From Hyphomicrobiales bacterium (GTDB taxonomy: Bacteria > Pseudomonadota > Alphaproteobacteria > Rhizobiales > Beijerinckiaceae), in assembly GCA_027489955.1 (NCBI GenBank), contig JAIXYZ010000013.1, positions 434,001 to 498,000 on the forward strand: a stretch of 64,000 nucleotides of DNA, in the 5' to 3' direction. A model generated the notes under the pieces. The model worked only from the letters and a program-made list of their open reading frames with translations. It had not been told where the DNA came from and made no database searches. Within the stretch, counting starts at the first letter, position 1; every line of letters starts with the position of its first letter. A program made the translations under genes and the position numbers. Below, piece after piece: positions 25,166-34,002 of the stretch.

Positions 25166-25780
25166 TCAGCCCGTCTGCAGCGTACGGAACCGGGCCAGGA
25201 AGCCCTCCTGCGCCTCCGCGATGGGGCGGGGCGCCAGCAGCTCCTCGACCGCGCGGGTCAAAGGCGCGGGCCGGCCGAAGAACCTGACCGCCTCCTCCCG
25301 CTCGAAGCCCGCCAGCCGCGTCGCCTCGTGGAACGCCGCCATCCGGTCCGCCTGCTTGCAGAGCTTGAGCAGCGGGGAGGGCGGCTCCGCCGGCAGCCCG
25401 AAGCGCACGTGGATCGCGGCGGATAGGCGCGCTTCCACCGCCTTGTAGGCGTCGCCCACGGCCGCCTTGAAGGGCGAGATGATGTCCCCGATGACGTATT
25501 CGGGCGCATCGTGGAGCAGGATGACCAGCCGGGCCCGATGGTCGAGCAATGGCTCGATGCCGGCGGCGATCGCCTCCACCAGCAGCGAATGCTGCGCCAC
25601 CGAATAGATGTGCGGACCCCGGGTCTGGCCGTTCCATCGGGCCACGCGGGCAAGCCCGTGGGCGATGTCCTCGATCTCCACGTCGAGCGGGGAGGGGTCG
25701 AGCAGGTCGAGCCGGCGGCCCGACAGCATCCGCTGCCAGGCCCGCGGCGCCAAAGGGGTGGACCTGCGCGGCGCCGGCAT
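25166..25780 (-). CDS. HD-domain hydrolase, YfbR-like
   Basis: 204 residues. The HD metal-binding site is visible as YSVAQHSLLVEAIAAG (first His), LLHDAPEYVIGD (HD pair) and KQADRMAAFHEATRLAG (last Asp). The WNGQTRGPHIYSVAQHS lead-in is common in alphaproteobacterial YfbR-like hydrolases, related to 5'-deoxynucleotidases. A role in nucleotide pool sanitation is likely but not proven. The ATG shares its A with the stop codon of the tag gene (TGATG), so the two genes are translationally coupled. Confidence 0.85.
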   Translation of the reverse strand: MPAPRRSTPLAPRAWQRMLSGRRLDLLDPSPLDVEIEDIAHGLARVARWNGQTRGPHIYSVAQHSLLVEAIAAGIEPLLDHRARLVILLHDAPEYVIGDIISPFKAAVGDAYKAVEARLSAAIHVRFGLPAEPPSPLLKLCKQADRMAAFHEATRLAGFEREEAVRFFGRPAPLTRAVEELLAPRPIAEAQEGFLARFRTLQTG

Positions 25781-26397
25781 CACGCGCCCTCGGCCAGGGC
25801 GGCGCATTCCGCATGCCGGAAGCACCCCACGAGGTGATCGTTGACGAGCCCGGTCGCCTGCATGAACGCGTAGACGATGGTCGGTCCGACGAAGTTGAAC
25901 CCGGCCTGCCGCAGCGCCTTGGACATCCTGCGGGAGGTCTCGGTCTCCGCCGGGATCTGGTGGCGGTGCCGCAGATTGGTCTGGACCGGTCGTCCGTCCA
26001 CGAAATCCCACAGGAAATCGGAGAAGCCGCGCTTCTCCTCGATGGCGAGATAGGCGCGGGCGCTGGCAGACGCGGCCACGATCTTCGCGCGGTTCCGGAC
26101 GATGCCTGCATCCGCCATCAGCCGCGCGACGTCGGGCTCGCCGAAGCGTGCCATCGCCTCGGGGTCGAACCCGGCGAAGGCCTGCCGGAAGTTCTCGCGC
26201 TTCCTGAGGATGGTGATCCAGGACAGCCCGGCCTGGAAGCCGTCGAGGATCAGCTTCTCGAACAGGGCGCGCCCGTCGCGCTCCGGCACGCCCCAATCGG
26301 TGTCGTGATAGTGCACGTACAGGGGGTCGGTACCCGGCCAGAAGCAGCGGGCCTTGCCATCGGGATGGTGGATGAGATCGGGGCGGGCGTCGCTCAT
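25780..26397 (-). CDS. tag: DNA-3-methyladenine glycosylase I
   Basis: 205 residues. The zinc ligands of the Tag family are present: RCFWPGTDPLYVHYHDTDWG near the N-terminus gives the Cys and His, and VNDHLVGCFRH near the end gives the second His-Cys pair. The WGVPERDGRALFEKLILDGFQAGLSW segment with its Glu and Trp residues is the substrate pocket. The enzyme removes 3-methyladenine from alkylated DNA. It is upstream of, and overlaps by one base, the HD hydrolase. Confidence 0.96.
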   Translation of the reverse strand: MSDARPDLIHHPDGKARCFWPGTDPLYVHYHDTDWGVPERDGRALFEKLILDGFQAGLSWITILRKRENFRQAFAGFDPEAMARFGEPDVARLMADAGIVRNRAKIVAASASARAYLAIEEKRGFSDFLWDFVDGRPVQTNLRHRHQIPAETETSRRMSKALRQAGFNFVGPTIVYAFMQATGLVNDHLVGCFRHAECAALAEGA

Positions 26398-26440
26398 GGC
26401 GAAGCTTTAGCGAACGGAACGCGAACGGGAAAGGGGGCGA

Positions 26441-27316
26441 TCAGGCCGGACCCGCCGTCTCCGGCATGCGGAAGCGCGCCCAGGGGGGAACCATCACCTG
26501 AAGCTCCATGGCGCCGGCCGTGAGGGGGATGCCCGCCGCCATCGCGTCGGCCGCCCGATCCAGCCTGACGGTTGCGATCGCCCGCCCGCCGCCCGCCGAG
26601 CCGAGCCGGCCGATCGTGCGGTCCCCCGCCACGATCTCCGAGCCTTCGGGCGCGGCGATCCCGCCGGGGAAGACGGCCTGCACGATGCGGGTGCGCGCGG
26701 TTCCGCGATGCTCCATGCGGGAGACGACCTCCTGCCCGACATAGCAGCCCTTGGCGAAATCCACGCCGCCGAGCTGGTCCATGTCGGCTTCGTGGGGAAA
26801 GGCTTCGCCGAAGGCATAGTCCTTGCCGCCCTCCGGCACGCCGAGCGTCGTGCGGTGGGCGTGATACGCGCCGGCGTCCTCGCCGAAGCCCGGTGCGTCG
26901 CTCGAGGCCACGAAGGCCCGCCATCCGAGTTCCGGCAGGCGCGGATCGGGGTAGACGAGGCCGAACTCGTCCGCCGCCGGGGCTGTATCCCCCCAGCCCG
27001 CGACCACCGCGATCGCGTCCGAAAGGTCCTCGACCGCCACCTTGGCCCGCAGCTTGTAGAAGCCGAGCCGCCGGGCGAGATCCGGCGCGACGGCGCGGCC
27101 GACGTCGAGCCAGAAGCCGCCGCCGATATCCTCGGTGGCGCGCACGACGAGGAAATCGAACAGGATCTTGCCCTGCGGCGTCAGCAGCGCCGACAGCCGC
27201 GCGCGGCCCGGCGCGAGGCCCGCCACGTCGGCGGTCACGAGGTTCTGCAGGAAGCCTGTCGCATCCTCGCCCGTGATCTTGAGCGTGCCGCGGTCGGAAA
27301 GATGGGCTGACGGCAT
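26441..27316 (-). CDS. ygfZ: Folate-binding Fe-S cluster protein, YgfZ/CAF17 type
   Basis: 291 residues. The signature KGCYVGQEVVSRMEHRG, with the family Cys, lies near residue 185. The N-terminal SDRGTLKITGEDATGFLQNLVTAD part is the GcvT-like tetrahydrofolate fold. The protein helps Fe-S cluster assembly or repair in enzymes such as MiaB or SdhB. The ATG at 27316 begins the fold directly. It is divergent from the dihydroorotase-like gene with 81 bases between the starts and 43 bases from tag downstream. Confidence 0.93.
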   Translation of the reverse strand: MPSAHLSDRGTLKITGEDATGFLQNLVTADVAGLAPGRARLSALLTPQGKILFDFLVVRATEDIGGGFWLDVGRAVAPDLARRLGFYKLRAKVAVEDLSDAIAVVAGWGDTAPAADEFGLVYPDPRLPELGWRAFVASSDAPGFGEDAGAYHAHRTTLGVPEGGKDYAFGEAFPHEADMDQLGGVDFAKGCYVGQEVVSRMEHRGTARTRIVQAVFPGGIAAPEGSEIVAGDRTIGRLGSAGGGRAIATVRLDRAADAMAAGIPLTAGAMELQVMVPPWARFRMPETAGPA

Positions 27317-27397
27317 CGGACGGGTCCTTGCTCGGCGTTGACGGGTGACATAAGCCGCTGGCATCGCCCTCTCAAGCGCTGCCGACGGAGAACCATC

Positions 27398-28729
27398 ATG
27401 CCGGAGACCTTCGATCTCATCCTCAAGGGTGGAACGGTGGTGAACCACGATGGCGAGGGCCTGCGCGACATCGGCATCACGGGCGGGCGGATCGCCGCCA
27501 TCGGCTCGCTCGGCGGGGCCTTGGCTGGAGAGGTCGTCGACTGCACCGGCCTCCATCTCCTGCCCGGCGTCATCGACAGCCAGGTCCATTTCCGCGAGCC
27601 GGGGCTCACGCACAAGGAAGACCTGGAGACCGGGTCCCGCGCCGCCGTGCTGGGCGGGGTGACCACGGTCTTCGAGATGCCCAACACCAACCCGCAGACC
27701 ACGAATGCGGAGGCGCTCGCCGCCAAGATCGCCGCCGGACGCCACCGCATGCACGGCGACTTCGCCTTCTGGGTCGGCGGCACCCACGACAACGTGGCGG
27801 ACCTGCCCGAGCTCGAGCGCCTGCCCGGCGCCGCCGGCATCAAGGTCTTCATGGGTTCGTCCACCGGGTCCCTCCTGGTGGAGGACGACGAGGGCGTGCG
27901 CGCCATTCTGCGCCAGACGCGCCGCCGCGCGGCGTTTCATTCCGAGGACGAGTACCGCCTGCGCGAGCGCATGGGCCATCGCCGGGCGGGCGACCCCTCG
28001 TCCCACCCCGAATGGCGGGATGTGGAGACGGCCATGTCCTGCACGCGCCGGCTGATCGCCATCGCGGAGGAGGTGGGCGCCAAGATCCACATCCTGCACA
28101 TCTCGTCCGCCGACGAGATGCCGCTCATCGCGCGCCACAAGGACCTGGTGACCTGCGAGGCGACGCCGCACCACCTGACGCTCGCCGCGCCCGATTGCTA
28201 CGAGCGGCTCGGCGCCTATGCCCAGATGAACCCGCCGGTGCGCGATGCGGCCCATCGCGACGGCATCTGGTGGGGTCTGAACCAGGGCATCGTCGACGTG
28301 CTCGGCTCCGACCACGCGCCGCATACGCGCGAGGAGAAGGAGCACGAATACCCGGCGACGCATTCGGGCATGACCGGCGTCCAGACCCTCGTCCCGATCA
28401 TGCTGGATCACGTCAATGCCGGGCGCCTGACGCTCCAGCGCTTCGTCGACCTCACGAGCCACGGTCCGCAGCGGCTGTTCGGGCTTGCAGGCAAGGGCAG
28501 GCTGGCGGTCGGCTATGACGGGGACGTCACGGTCGTGGACCTGAAGCGGCGCCAGACGATCACCAACGGCTGGATCGCGTCCCGCTGCGGCTGGACGCCC
28601 TATGACGGCGTCGCGGTCACCGGCTGGCCGGTGGGCACGATCGTGCGCGGACGCCGCGTCATGTGGGAAGGGGACCTCGTCACGCCGGCGACCGGCGAAC
28701 CCGCGCGCTTCACCGAAACGAGGGTTTGA
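27398..28729 (+). CDS. pyrC: Dihydroorotase-like amidohydrolase (class I)
   Basis: 443 residues of the cyclic amidohydrolase fold. The metal site has GVIDSQVHFREPG near residue 60, GIKVFMGSSTGS with the Lys that is usually carboxylated, and LGSDHAPHTREEK (catalytic Asp) near residue 306. The first His of the usual HxH pair is Gln62 (DSQVH, not DxHVH), so one zinc ligand is changed. The NTNPQTTN segment is typical of class I dihydroorotases. The enzyme would form dihydroorotate in pyrimidine synthesis, but the changed site leaves room for another cyclic-amide substrate. A GGAG ribosome site precedes ATG 27398. Confidence 0.82.
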   Translation: MPETFDLILKGGTVVNHDGEGLRDIGITGGRIAAIGSLGGALAGEVVDCTGLHLLPGVIDSQVHFREPGLTHKEDLETGSRAAVLGGVTTVFEMPNTNPQTTNAEALAAKIAAGRHRMHGDFAFWVGGTHDNVADLPELERLPGAAGIKVFMGSSTGSLLVEDDEGVRAILRQTRRRAAFHSEDEYRLRERMGHRRAGDPSSHPEWRDVETAMSCTRRLIAIAEEVGAKIHILHISSADEMPLIARHKDLVTCEATPHHLTLAAPDCYERLGAYAQMNPPVRDAAHRDGIWWGLNQGIVDVLGSDHAPHTREEKEHEYPATHSGMTGVQTLVPIMLDHVNAGRLTLQRFVDLTSHGPQRLFGLAGKGRLAVGYDGDVTVVDLKRRQTITNGWIASRCGWTPYDGVAVTGWPVGTIVRGRRVMWEGDLVTPATGEPARFTETRV

Positions 28730-28832
28730 TCACGCCTGAGGGGTGAATGGGCAGGCTCCGCACGGGGCGGCATCGGCGCCGCGCCTCGACCGGAAGGTCT
28801 GGCTGCTTGGCACCCGGCGGAGCCTTGCGGCT

Positions 28833-29123
28833 TTAGTGACGCCTGACGACGCTGAATCCGCCGGCTCGGACCTTGTCGGGAAGGTTCTCGGCGAAGGTGG
28901 CCACGGCCTCCTCGCCATAGGTCTCGACCAGTTCCTTGAAGGCCGCGAACAGGGCGGCATGGGCGACGCAGTCGCCGTCCAGCCCGTCCTGGCGGGCCTC
29001 CTCGAACGCCTCGGTGACGTAGGACAGCGCCACGCGCTTTTCCTCGCCCGCATCGAACGGCTCATCGATTTCGTCGGCGTTCCACATCGCGTCCGCGCAA
29101 TCCGTATCCCCGGCTGGTTGCAT
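28833..29123 (-). CDS. Conserved hypothetical acidic protein
   Basis: 96 residues, starting MQPAGDTDCADAMWNADEID. The core has VALSYVTEAFEEARQDGLDGDCVAHAALFAAFKELVETYGEEAVATFAENLPDKV-type helices, which looks like a small folded helical protein without known motif. No signal or membrane segment. A GGGGG stretch six bases before the ATG at 29123 supports this start; a GTG at 29135 is the alternative. It is likely a Hyphomicrobiales-restricted protein of unknown function. It lies convergent with the dihydroorotase-like gene after a 103-base gap with no clear terminator. Confidence 0.6.
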   Translation of the reverse strand: MQPAGDTDCADAMWNADEIDEPFDAGEEKRVALSYVTEAFEEARQDGLDGDCVAHAALFAAFKELVETYGEEAVATFAENLPDKVRAGGFSVVRRH

Positions 29124-29231
29124 AGCATCCCCCACCGGGCCCGCCAGCCGGAATCCTTAAGGAAGGTTAATTCCGGCGCGCCAATTTTGCGCGTTCCGTT
29201 GCGGCAAATGCCCCGCATCGCGGGCGTCGCG

Positions 29232-29678
29232 TCACCCGCCGTAGCGGTTCGTGATCGCGCGGGAGAGCTGGGAGCCTTCGGCCACGTAGAGATCGATCGC
29301 CGCCCGGGCCGACTCGGTGCAGGCGCGATACGTCACGGCAAAGCCGCGATAGCCCTTGTTGAAGGCACCCGCGAGCCGCTCGCGGCGCGCCTGCGTCGCG
29401 CCCTCCGTCTGGACGAGGGATTGCATCCGCCGCCGCCAGGCGTCGGCATCCGCTTCCGCGCAGAGCTCGCTGAGGAAGGACAGCGACCCCATGATCTCCG
29501 CAAGGCGCATGAGGTCGCGCTCGTAGACCGGGGGCGGGGGTTCGGGCGCCGGCGCCGGTTCCGCGGGCGCTGCGGGAGCGGGACGGGTCGCCCGGGGCTG
29601 CGCCGCGGGCGGGGCCTGCGCTGCCGCAGGCACGGCCAGGAGGACCAGCGCGGCGGCAAGGAGCCTGGCGCGGGTCAC
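29232..29678 (-). CDS. TIGR02301-type exported protein
   Basis: 148 residues. Signal peptide MTRARLLAAALVLLAVPAAAQA, then a Pro/Ala-rich linker of about 30 residues, then YERDLMRLAEIMGSLSFLSELC and a C-terminal part with YRGFAVTYRACTESARAAI. This pattern, including the two Cys, is typical of the TIGR02301 family, which is largely confined to Rhizobiales. The function is unknown; a periplasmic location is expected. The ATG overlaps the stop of the upstream Nudix gene in ATGA, so they are translationally coupled. Confidence 0.82.
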   Translation of the reverse strand: MTRARLLAAALVLLAVPAAAQAPPAAQPRATRPAPAAPAEPAPAPEPPPPVYERDLMRLAEIMGSLSFLSELCAEADADAWRRRMQSLVQTEGATQARRERLAGAFNKGYRGFAVTYRACTESARAAIDLYVAEGSQLSRAITNRYGG

Positions 29679-30103
29679 GGCGCGGCCTCCACCAGAGCGA
29701 GCGCCCGCGCGGCAATGGCGCCGAGCCCGTCGGTGGTGGGCAGCGCCGCCAGCTCCGCCAGCCCGACCCAGCGCGGATCGTCCGCCTCCGGGCCCGGGCG
29801 CGGCTCACCCTCCCGCCAGCGGCCGGCGAACGCGCAGACGACCGCGTGCATCGGCCGCCCGGCATCGGCGCGGATGATCTCGGCGAAGCCCGCGAATCCG
29901 ACGATATCGGCGGTCACGCCGACCTCCTCGGCGAGCTCGCGCAGGGCGGCCTGCTCCAGCGTTTCCCCGAACTCCACCTTGCCGCCCGGCAGGCTGTAGA
30001 GCGCCGCCATCGGCGCGGACGGACGGGCCGCCACCAGCACGCGGCCGTCGCGCACGACGGCGGTGGATACGCACAGGACGGGGCGGGCGGCGCGATCGGG
30101 CAT
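29675..30103 (-). CDS. Nudix hydrolase
   Basis: 142 residues from the ATG at 30103 (an ATG at 30127 would overlap the upstream SDR gene). The Nudix box is complete: GKVEFGETLEQAALRELAEE is the core with both Glu and the Arg-Glu pair. The PVLCVSTAVVRDGRVLVAARP start is common to small MutT-like or ADP-ribose/ADP-sugar hydrolases. The substrate is not decided. The gene sits between the SDR gene (minus strand, upstream) and the TIGR02301 gene, with which it overlaps by four bases; these genes may be co-transcribed with pdxH. Confidence 0.9.
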   Translation of the reverse strand: MPDRAARPVLCVSTAVVRDGRVLVAARPSAPMAALYSLPGGKVEFGETLEQAALRELAEEVGVTADIVGFAGFAEIIRADAGRPMHAVVCAFAGRWREGEPRPGPEADDPRWVGLAELAALPTTDGLGAIAARALALVEAAP

Positions 30104-30107
30104 CGGT

Positions 30108-30863
30108 TCAGACGTGCTGGCCGCCATTGATGTGGATCTCGGCCCCGTTCACGTAGCTGGAGGCCTCGGTGCACAGGAAGTAGATGGCCTTGGCCACCTC
30201 GTCGGTCGTGCCCAGCCGCTGCATCGGGATCTGCTCGACGATCTTCTCCGTGCCCGGCGACAGGATCGACGTGTCGATCTCCCCGGGCGAGATGGCGTTG
30301 ACGCGAATGCCGAGCCGGCCGAAGTCCGAGGCCATCTCGCGGGTCAGCGCGGCGAGCGCCGCCTTGGACGTGCCATAGGCCGCCCCGGCGAAAGGATGGA
30401 CGCGGGACCCCGCGATCGAGGTCACGTTGACCACCGAGCCCTTCGCCTTTTCCAGCTCGGCGACCAGACCGCGGGCCAACATGATCGGCGCGAAGAAATT
30501 GACCTGGAAGACCCGGTGCCAGGTCTCAACGTCGGTGTCGATCGCGCCCAGGCGGGCGCCGCCGTCCGCCTTCGGGGAGATCGCGGCGTTGTTGACGAGC
30601 GCGTGGAGCTGCCCGCCCTCCGGCTCCAGCCGATGGCGGATTTCCCTGACGGCGTCGAGCGTGCTCGCGGTGTCGGCCAGGTCCACCTGGATATGGTCCT
30701 CGGGGCCCATCTCCCAGGGGCACTGCTCGGGGAAGGCGTGGCGGGAGCACGTGATGACGCGCCATCCCGCGGCGGAGAACCGCTTCACGGTGGCATGCCC
30801 GATGCCGCGGCTCGCCCCGGTCAGGAGCATCACGCGGCGGACATTGTTGGCGCTGTTCGGCAT
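30108..30863 (-). CDS. Short-chain dehydrogenase/reductase
   Basis: 251 residues. Visible are LLTGASRGIGHATVKRFSAAGW (NAD(P) loop), VNNAAIS, the catalytic Ser in VVNVTSIAGSRVH, YGTSKAALAALTREMA (catalytic Tyr and Lys), and NAISPGEIDTSI. It ends with YVNGAEIHINGGQHV, the usual C-terminal strand. It is a classical SDR, probably reducing a ketone; the substrate is unknown. The ATG at 30863 follows the pdxH gene by 17 bases on the same strand, suggesting one transcript pdxH-SDR-Nudix-TIGR02301. Confidence 0.9.
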   Translation of the reverse strand: MPNSANNVRRVMLLTGASRGIGHATVKRFSAAGWRVITCSRHAFPEQCPWEMGPEDHIQVDLADTASTLDAVREIRHRLEPEGGQLHALVNNAAISPKADGGARLGAIDTDVETWHRVFQVNFFAPIMLARGLVAELEKAKGSVVNVTSIAGSRVHPFAGAAYGTSKAALAALTREMASDFGRLGIRVNAISPGEIDTSILSPGTEKIVEQIPMQRLGTTDEVAKAIYFLCTEASSYVNGAEIHINGGQHV

Positions 30864-30880
30864 GGCTCTCTCCGGCCGGC

Positions 30881-31480
30881 TCAGGGATAGAGCCGGGTGG
30901 TGGACCAGCCGCCGCCGGACCGGGTGAAGACGACCCGGTCGTGCAGGCGGTAGGGCCGGTCGTGCCAGAACTCGATGGCGACCGGTTCGATCCGGTATCC
31001 CGTCCAGTGGGCCGGGCGCGGCACGGCGCCGCCTTCCGGATAGGTCGCGGCAAAGGTCCTGACGCGCTCCTCGAGCGTCGCGCGCTGGTCCAGCGGCTGC
31101 GATTGCTGGCTGGCATGGGCGCCGATCCGGCTCCCATAGGGCCGGGACTGGTAATAGGCGTCGGCCTCGTCGTCCGGGACGCGGGCGACAATGCCCCGCA
31201 CGCGCACCTGTCGCAGGAGCGACTTCCAGTGGAACACGAGCGCCGCCTTGCCCTGGCCGTCCAGTTCGCGGCCCTTGGCGCTGCCGGTATTGGTGTAGAA
31301 CGTGAAGCCCGACGCATCGAAGCCCTTCAGCAGCACGATGCGCGCATTGGGCATGCCCTGCGCATCCACCGTCGCCAGCGTCATGGCGTTCGGGTCGTTG
31401 GGTTCGGACCTGGAGGCCTCCGCAAGCCATTCGCCGAACAGCGCGAACGGGTCCGTGGCCCTGGTGAAGTCATCACTCAT
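30881..31480 (-). CDS. pdxH: Pyridoxamine 5'-phosphate oxidase
   Basis: 199 residues. The FMN-binding motifs are [37 protein letters not shown] and [29 protein letters not shown] and the C-terminal WSTTRLYP are the substrate and subunit motifs. The enzyme oxidises PNP or PMP to pyridoxal 5'-phosphate and is the last step of vitamin B6 synthesis and salvage. The ATG at 31480 gives [12 protein letters not shown], the typical N-terminus. It is divergent from the RT0821/Lpp0805 gene. Confidence 0.97.
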   Translation of the reverse strand: MSDDFTRATDPFALFGEWLAEASRSEPNDPNAMTLATVDAQGMPNARIVLLKGFDASGFTFYTNTGSAKGRELDGQGKAALVFHWKSLLRQVRVRGIVARVPDDEADAYYQSRPYGSRIGAHASQQSQPLDQRATLEERVRTFAATYPEGGAVPRPAHWTGYRIEPVAIEFWHDRPYRLHDRVVFTRSGGGWSTTRLYP

Positions 31481-31543
31481 TAACGTCTTCGCCTTCAAGA
31501 TCGCAGCCATGCGTGCCGCCGTGCGGGCGGCCTGAAGTCCAGG

Positions 31544-32038
31544 GTGTGTCGCGTGCGGTCTTATCACGGTTTGGCAGCGGGGCGAGGCCGGACTTACCGT
31601 CGCGGCACTGCGTGTGCGCTGGCCCTGCTGGCGGCCCTTCAGACCGGCGCGTGCTCTATGTCGTTCCCCATCGGCTCGCTCTTCGGCAACGACGACATGC
31701 CGACCGGCTCCATCGCGCCAGCGCCGGTGCAGTCGCCCCTCGGCGGGGACCTCAACGCCGAGGACTGGCGCCGGGCGCGGGGCGCCATGGCACTGGCGCT
31801 CGACCCGCAGGGCAACGGCTCGCAGGTGGGCTGGGACAACCCAGAGAGCGGTCGCAAGGGTCATTTCACCCCTGTCGGCCAGCCCTTCGTCAATGCCGAC
31901 CAGATCTGCCGCGCCTTCCTGACGGCGATCGCCTCGCCCGGCACCGGCGAATCGCGCGCCCTGCAGGGCACCGCCTGCCGCCCGTCCGGCGGGGAATGGT
32001 CCATCCGCGACGTCAAACCCTGGCAGAAGCCTGCGTGA
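31544..32038 (+). CDS. RT0821/Lpp0805 family surface protein
   Basis: 164 residues from GTG 31544. A hydrophobic leader ([19 protein letters not shown]) contains a possible lipobox at TGAC, though the -3 residue is not ideal, so either lipoprotein or Sec processing is possible. The mature part has [30 protein letters not shown] and [10 protein letters not shown], which is the core of the RT0821/Lpp0805 surface-protein family. The function is unknown; an outer-surface or periplasmic location is expected. It is 64 bases from pdxH in the opposite direction. Confidence 0.8.
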   Translation: MCRVRSYHGLAAGRGRTYRRGTACALALLAALQTGACSMSFPIGSLFGNDDMPTGSIAPAPVQSPLGGDLNAEDWRRARGAMALALDPQGNGSQVGWDNPESGRKGHFTPVGQPFVNADQICRAFLTAIASPGTGESRALQGTACRPSGGEWSIRDVKPWQKPA

Positions 32039-32117
32039 ACCTGTGCCGGACGCGTTGCGTTTCGGCGAATCCGCGCCCACATCTGGCTGAGATGGACCCG
32101 TTGAGCGGGGAGGCCGG

Positions 32118-33068
32118 ATGCGAGACCCTTACGATGTGCTTGGCTTGAAGCGTTCCGCCACGGAGGCGGACGTCAAGCGCGCCTATCGCAAGCTCGCCAA
32201 GCAGCACCACCCCGACCAGAACCCCAACGATCCCAAGGCCAAGGACCGGTTCTCCGAGCTGAACGCCGCCTACGAGATCCTGGGCGACGCCCAGAAGCGC
32301 AAGGCGTTCGACGCGGGCGAGATCGACGCCGAGGGCAAGCCCCGCTTCCGCGGCTTCGAGGGCTTCGGCGCGGGAGGCCCCGGAGGCGGCTTCGAGGGCT
32401 TCGCCGGCGGCCCCTTCGGCCGCCGCGGCGCCGGCCCGCAGCAATTCGATGCCGGGGACATCTTCTCCGAGCTCTTCGGCGATGCCTTCCGGGCCGGGGG
32501 CATGGGCGGCGGGATGGGAGCGGGCATGGGCGGCAATCCCGGCGCCGGCGCCCGCGGCGGCCGTCCCGCCAAGGGCGAGGATGTCTCCTACGAGCTCAAG
32601 GTGACGCTGGAGGACATCGTCGGCGATCGCCGCCACCGGGTCCGCCTGCCCACCGGCAAGGAGATCGAGGTCGACCTGCCCAAGGGCGTCAGCGACGGCC
32701 AGGTCATCCGCCTGCGCGGCCTCGGCCAGGCCGGCCGCGGCGGACCGGGAGACGCGCTGATGACCGTGCGCATCGCCCCCCATCCTCATTTCACCGTGGA
32801 GGGCACGACGCTTCGCACCCGGGTCCCCCTGCCGCTGGAGGACGCCGTTTTGGGCGGCACTGTGCGCGTGCGGACCCTCGAGGGCGAGGTCGAGGCCTCC
32901 GTCCCCCCGATGACCAGCGGCGGCCGCAGCCTGAGGCTGCGCGGCAAGGGCCTGCCCGGTCCTTCAGGGCGCGGCGACATCATAGCGACGCTCGACGTGA
33001 CCCTGCCCGCCGACGGCGATCCGGAACTCGCCGCGCTCATGCGCAAGCGGCGCGGCGGCGGCGCCTAG
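32118..33068 (+). CDS. DnaJ-type co-chaperone (CbpA-like, no zinc finger)
   Basis: 316 residues. The J domain (1-70) has the HPD motif at residues 31-33. A Gly/Phe-rich linker of about 80 residues follows ([12 protein letters not shown]), then two C-terminal substrate-binding domains with [34 protein letters not shown] and a C-terminal [16 protein letters not shown]. There is no Cys-rich zinc finger, so it is a type II J-protein that stimulates DnaK. It lies upstream of fabI on the same strand. The gap to fabI is 103 bases. Confidence 0.92.
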   Translation: MRDPYDVLGLKRSATEADVKRAYRKLAKQHHPDQNPNDPKAKDRFSELNAAYEILGDAQKRKAFDAGEIDAEGKPRFRGFEGFGAGGPGGGFEGFAGGPFGRRGAGPQQFDAGDIFSELFGDAFRAGGMGGGMGAGMGGNPGAGARGGRPAKGEDVSYELKVTLEDIVGDRRHRVRLPTGKEIEVDLPKGVSDGQVIRLRGLGQAGRGGPGDALMTVRIAPHPHFTVEGTTLRTRVPLPLEDAVLGGTVRVRTLEGEVEASVPPMTSGGRSLRLRGKGLPGPSGRGDIIATLDVTLPADGDPELAALMRKRRGGGA

Positions 33069-33171
33069 CGCCCGAGAAGGCGGCGGACGGACCGTTTTCG
33101 GCTCTTTCGCGGGGCGGTGTGCTCGGTTATTGATGCCCGCCACACGCATCGACCTCGCGGATCATCACCTC

Positions 33172-33999
33172 ATGACGGAATCCAAGGCCACCTCGTCCCT
33201 GCTCGCCGGAAAGCGCGGCCTCGTGCTGGGCGTGGCCAACAATCGGTCGATCGCCTGGGGCATCGCCCGGGCGGCTCGCAATGCGGGTGCCGAACTGGCG
33301 TTCACCTACCAGGGCGACGCCCTGAAGAAGCGGGTCGAGCCGCTGGCCGCCGAACTCGGCGCCCGCGTGGTCGGCCATTGCGACGTCACCGATGCGGCCA
33401 CCATCGACGCGGTCTTCGCCGAGGTCGGCCGGGAATGGGACAACCTGGATTTCGTCGTCCACTGCATCGCCTTCTCCGACAAGGACGAACTGACCGGCCG
33501 CTATATCGAGACGTCCGAGGAGAACTTCTCCCGGACGATGGCGATCTCCGCCTATTCCTTCACGGCGATCGCCCAGCGGGCCGAGAAGCTGATGAAGAAG
33601 GGCGGCTGCCTGCTGACGCTCACCTATTACGGCGCCGAGAAGTGGATGCCCCACTACAACGTCATGGGCGTCGCCAAGGCCGCGCTCGAGGCAAGCGTGC
33701 GCTATCTCGCGGCCGATCTCGGCCCCGACGGCATCCGCGTCAACGCCATCTCGGCAGGCCCGATCAAGACGCTCGCGGCCTCCGGCATCGGCGACTTCCG
33801 CTACATCCTGAAGTGGAACGAATACAACGCGCCGCTGCGCCGGACCGTGACCATCGAGGAGGTCGGCGAGACGGCGGTGTATCTCGTGTCGGACATGGGT
33901 CGGGGCGTCACCGGCGAGATCCTGCACGTGGATGCCGGCTACCATGTCGTCGGCATGAAGAACCCGGAAGCACCCGACCTGTCGCTCGAGAAAGACTGA
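33172..33999 (+). CDS. fabI: Enoyl-[acyl-carrier-protein] reductase (NADH), FabI
   Basis: 275 residues. The typical FabI cofactor segment is GLVLGVANNRSIAWGIARA, and the catalytic pair is in YYGAEKWMPHYNVMGVAKA (Tyr-x6-Lys). AISAGPIKTLAASGIGDF is the flexible substrate-binding loop and LHVDAGYHVVGM the C-terminus. FabI reduces enoyl-ACP in fatty-acid elongation and is the triclosan target. The ATG at 33172 is preferred over an in-frame TTG at 33130. It is followed after three bases by the histidine phosphatase gene, so the two are likely one transcript. Confidence 0.96.
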   Translation: MTESKATSSLLAGKRGLVLGVANNRSIAWGIARAARNAGAELAFTYQGDALKKRVEPLAAELGARVVGHCDVTDAATIDAVFAEVGREWDNLDFVVHCIAFSDKDELTGRYIETSEENFSRTMAISAYSFTAIAQRAEKLMKKGGCLLTLTYYGAEKWMPHYNVMGVAKAALEASVRYLAADLGPDGIRVNAISAGPIKTLAASGIGDFRYILKWNEYNAPLRRTVTIEEVGETAVYLVSDMGRGVTGEILHVDAGYHVVGMKNPEAPDLSLEKD

Positions 34000-34002
34000 C
34001 GG

